A DNA stretch of 8,831 nucleotides, from positions 1 through 8,831 of the forward strand of contig JAENVX010000060.1 of the NCBI GenBank assembly GCA_016650355.1. Direction: 5' to 3'. The translations under genes were made by a program, and so were the position numbers. The DNA comes from Bacteroidia bacterium. GTDB taxonomy: Bacteria; Bacteroidota; Bacteroidia; Cytophagales; Cyclobacteriaceae. Positions 7,201-8,831 of the stretch are shown here, one piece after another (the stretch's first letter is position 1; each line of letters opens with the position of its first letter). The notes under the pieces are model-generated. The model saw nothing but the letters and a program-made list of their open reading frames with translations, was not told the origin of the DNA and did not search any database.

Positions 7201-8769
7201 ATTTCCCCTCCACCTCATCATGATATTTATTCTATTGAAGATTTAGCGCAACTTATTTTCGATTTAAAGAATGCCAACCGCGAGGCACGCATAAGTGTTA
7301 AGCTGGTTTCTGAAGCAGGGGTTGGTACTATTGCTTCCGGTGTAGCTAAAGCACATGCTGATGTAGTCTTGATCTCTGGACATGATGGAGGAACGGGCGC
7401 ATCACCCATTAGCTCAATTCGACATGCGGGCTTGCCTTGGGAATTAGGCCTTGCAGAAACGCATCAAACACTGGTGCGAAATAAACTGCGCGGAAGAATT
7501 GTTGTACAAACAGATGGTCAGATTAGAACTGGTCGCGACCTTGCCATAGCGGCCATTCTTGGTGCAGAAGAATGGGGAGTTGCAACCGCTGCATTAGTTA
7601 CTACAGGTTGTATCATGATGCGTAAATGTCATTTGAATACATGTCCTGTGGGTGTGGCCACACAAAATAAAGAACTGCGTGCACTGTTTACGGGCAAGCC
7701 AGAATATGTAGTTAATCTCTTCTCATTCCTTGCAGAAGAACTACGCGAGATAATGGCAGAACAGGGCTTCCGCACAGTAAACGAAATGATTGGGCAGGTA
7801 AATCGTTTGGATGTAAATGATCTTGAAAATAGCTGGAAGCACGAGCATATCAACCTGGCTCCAATTCTATACAAAGAACCAATGAGTTTAGATACTGCGC
7901 TCTATAAGCAGGAAGAGCAAGATCATGAACTCAATAACATTTTGGATTGGAAATTAATCGAGCGAGCTAAACTAGCCTTGGAACAAGCTGAACCTGTTGA
8001 AGAATCATTCGAAATCAACAACACAAATCGGGCGGTTGGCACCATGCTCTCTAATGAAATTTCAAAAATATATTTAGGGCCGGGGCTTCCCAAAGGAACT
8101 ATTCATTACAAATTCAAAGGTACTGCAGGCCAAAGTTTTGGCGCATTCGGTGCTTCAGGATTAAAGTTTGAACTAGAAGGTGACGCTAACGATTATTTTG
8201 GGAAAGGTCTTTCGGGGGCACAGTTGATTTTATATCCTGATAAACGTGCAGGATTTGTTCCTTCTCAAAATATAATTGTTGGTAACGTTGCCTTCTATGG
8301 CGCAACTTCCGGTGAAGCCTTTATCCGTGGTTGTGCTGGAGAGCGTTTTGCTGTGCGTAATTCAGGTGTAAAAGTAGTTGTGGAAAGTGTTGGTGACCAC
8401 GGTTGTGAATACATGACGGGTGGGGCTGTAGTCATCCTCGGTGAGACCGGAAGAAACTTTGCGGCAGGCATGAGTGGTGGCGTTGCGTATGTCTACGATA
8501 AGAATAGCTCATTCAAGAAGAATTGCAACATGGAGATGGTGATGTTTGACCAGATGGATAGTGAAGATGAATCGCTGATCAAAAAAATGATTCAAGATCA
8601 TTTGACATTCACTGGCAGTGATGTAGCATCGGACTTATTAAAAACTTGGAAAGAATCATTTGTACACTTTGTTAAAGTAATGCCAATGGATTACAAAGTT
8701 GTGCTGGAAAAAAAGAAGGCAGACCTGGTAGCAGGACAGGCCGGGAAAAAGGTTGCGGTTAAAGTATAG
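4222..8769 (+). CDS. gltB: Glutamate synthase large (alpha) subunit, GltB
   Basis: This 1515-residue protein is full length. It makes two glutamates from glutamine and 2-oxoglutarate, completing the GS-GOGAT ammonia assimilation route in the cytoplasm. The order is class-II glutaminase domain, central domain, FMN/2-oxoglutarate barrel, and C-terminal GXGXG beta-helix. In the glutaminase, Cys19 of KDSCGVGF becomes the N-terminal nucleophile after removal of an 18-residue propeptide; HSRFSTNT (230-237) and AHNGEINT (251-258) are also present. The FMN domain has ATGAMSFGSIS (882-892), SNCGEGGED (910-918) and SGHDGGTGASP. The 3Fe-4S ligands are Cys1130, Cys1136 and Cys1141 (C-x5-C-x4-C). Gly-rich repeats run from GTAGQSFGAFGASG (1300-1313) to AAGMSGGVAYVYD (1414 on). 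An in-frame TAA at 4207-4209 leaves TTG at 4222 as the only start that keeps a propeptide before Cys19. NADPH versus ferredoxin use cannot be decided without seeing gltD. Confidence 0.97.
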   Translation: MNEESHNGLYRPQFEKDSCGVGFIANIKGRKSHQIISDALTMLERMAHRGACGCEPNTGDGAGILIQVPHEFYTNECRKLNIKLPAFGHYGVGLVFLPKDPKVREECRNVLARQIKKMKMTLLGYRQIPTGTPDLGETAINAEPVMEQIFIKRPETLSNPDDFERKLFILRKYSTKIVNESVHGVNNKFYFSSLSYKTIAYKGMLTSHQVRPYFPDLENEEVVSALAVIHSRFSTNTFPSWSLSQPFRFIAHNGEINTVQGNINWLKAKEAFFTSKFFSREELDMILPICNPIQSDSSNLDNTIELLLHAGRSLPHVMMMLIPEAWDGNEHMNQDKKDFYEFHANLMEPWDGPASITFTDGKIVGATLDRNGLRPSRFLVTDDDRVIMASEAGVLDIDPARVISKGRLQPGKMFVVDLEQGRIISDDELKKDICARQPYGKWLKENKVRLQDLPEPGGSFHKYDPNTFLKRQISFGYTSEDLRVIIAQMCETGKEALGSMGSDVPLAVLSNQAQHLSSYFKQLFAQVTNPPIDSIRERMVMSLASHVGGSLNLLEESPEHCITLELATPILSNGELEKIRYIDHRHLQSKTIYTYFKADGKPGSLEKGLQRICQYVTDAIEDGFTILVLSDRSFDSGHTQIPSLLVTSAVHHDLIRKGIRGKAGIIIEAGDVWETHHFATLVGYGASGVNPYMVFQTIHDMKKNNLLSEELTEERAIYHYKKAVAGELLKIMSKMGISTLQSYHGAQIFEALGISKEVVDEYFTGTVSRIGGLTLDDIAKEALAKHKFAFPNTPNLKPRLAVGGVYQWKQRGEAHLFNPQTIHLLQHSTKTNDYQLFKRYSKLINDQSEKAITLRSLLKFKKAKSIPLSEVEPKENIFKRFATGAMSFGSISHEAHSTLAIAMNRIGGKSNCGEGGEDEVRFIRKENGDWENSAIKQVASGRFGVTSYYLSNAKELQIKMAQGAKPGEGGQLPGHKVDEWIGRVRHSTPGVGLISPPPHHDIYSIEDLAQLIFDLKNANREARISVKLVSEAGVGTIASGVAKAHADVVLISGHDGGTGASPISSIRHAGLPWELGLAETHQTLVRNKLRGRIVVQTDGQIRTGRDLAIAAILGAEEWGVATAALVTTGCIMMRKCHLNTCPVGVATQNKELRALFTGKPEYVVNLFSFLAEELREIMAEQGFRTVNEMIGQVNRLDVNDLENSWKHEHINLAPILYKEPMSLDTALYKQEEQDHELNNILDWKLIERAKLALEQAEPVEESFEINNTNRAVGTMLSNEISKIYLGPGLPKGTIHYKFKGTAGQSFGAFGASGLKFELEGDANDYFGKGLSGAQLILYPDKRAGFVPSQNIIVGNVAFYGATSGEAFIRGCAGERFAVRNSGVKVVVESVGDHGCEYMTGGAVVILGETGRNFAAGMSGGVAYVYDKNSSFKKNCNMEMVMFDQMDSEDESLIKKMIQDHLTFTGSDVASDLLKTWKESFVHFVKVMPMDYKVVLEKKKADLVAGQAGKKVAVKV

Positions 8770-8831
8770 ACTGTTAAAGATAACTTTCTCGCTCTGTGAA
8801 GGCATTAACTACTCCTCAGTCTGTGTCTGCA
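8770..8831. other. Short 3' flank of gltB, nothing identified
   Basis: In the 62 bases after the gltB stop I see no start codon with a convincing reading frame, no strong hairpin followed by a T run, and no gltD N-terminus. A small AAAGATAACTTT palindrome at about 8775-8786 is too weak to call a terminator. If gltD follows, it begins outside the window. Confidence 0.5.

Noticed and set aside
4857..7874. Multiple minus-strand and out-of-frame open frames of 60-101 codons inside gltB
   Set aside because: All lie within a continuous, fully conserved GltB coding frame and show no independent coding signal.
8775..8786. AAAGATAACTTT palindrome after gltB as a terminator
   Set aside because: The stem is very short and A/T-rich with no following T run.

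Overview
The window looks like a stretch of a Bacteroidota chromosome, probably Cytophagales-like. The reasons are the moderate A+T content, the absence of clear Shine-Dalgarno sequences, the wording of the glutamate synthase and M20 dipeptidase, and a secreted nucleoside hydrolase of the DTDxGNDxDD type. This placement is inferred from remembered family sequences, not from a search. There is no CRISPR array, insertion sequence, tRNA or rRNA.

Layout from left to right. (1) Positions 1-404, minus strand: the N-terminal third of an M20 metallopeptidase (dipeptidase) that runs off the left edge. (2) Positions 405-532: a short divergent promoter region. (3) Positions 533-2653, plus strand: a compact three-gene operon. 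It encodes an ECF sigma factor, a translationally coupled zinc-binding membrane anti-sigma factor (ATGA overlap), and, 10 bp later, a 341-residue lipoprotein with a C-terminal transmembrane helix. The lipoprotein has features reminiscent of LppM/DUF3153-type proteins and is a candidate envelope component of the signalling module. (4) Positions 2658-3629, minus strand: an exported inosine-uridine-type nucleoside hydrolase that converges on the operon with only 4 bp between stop codons. (5) Positions 3630-4221: no intact gene, but two decayed minus-strand relics. One is the C-terminal third of a GRP/RhaT-family sugar permease (about 3769-4077) carrying a deletion frameshift, a Trp-to-stop nonsense mutation and a second frameshift. 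The other is a Ser/Gly-rich tail ending in ASSSW (3648-3742) that reads like the C-terminus of a TPM-domain membrane protein broken by one missing G. (6) Positions 4222-8769, plus strand: a full-length glutamate synthase large subunit (gltB), apparently starting at TTG, with a TATAAT hexamer only 11 bp upstream. The final 62 bp contain no recognisable gene; gltD, if adjacent, lies beyond the edge.

How the genes relate. The sigma/anti-sigma/lipoprotein operon is a self-contained envelope-to-transcription signalling unit. The exported nucleoside hydrolase next to a dead sugar permease suggests a former nucleoside-salvage or sugar-uptake locus that has lost its transporter. GltB is core nitrogen assimilation and appears functionally unrelated to its neighbours. 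The least obvious content of the window is the pair of pseudogene relics in a stretch that would otherwise pass as empty intergenic DNA.
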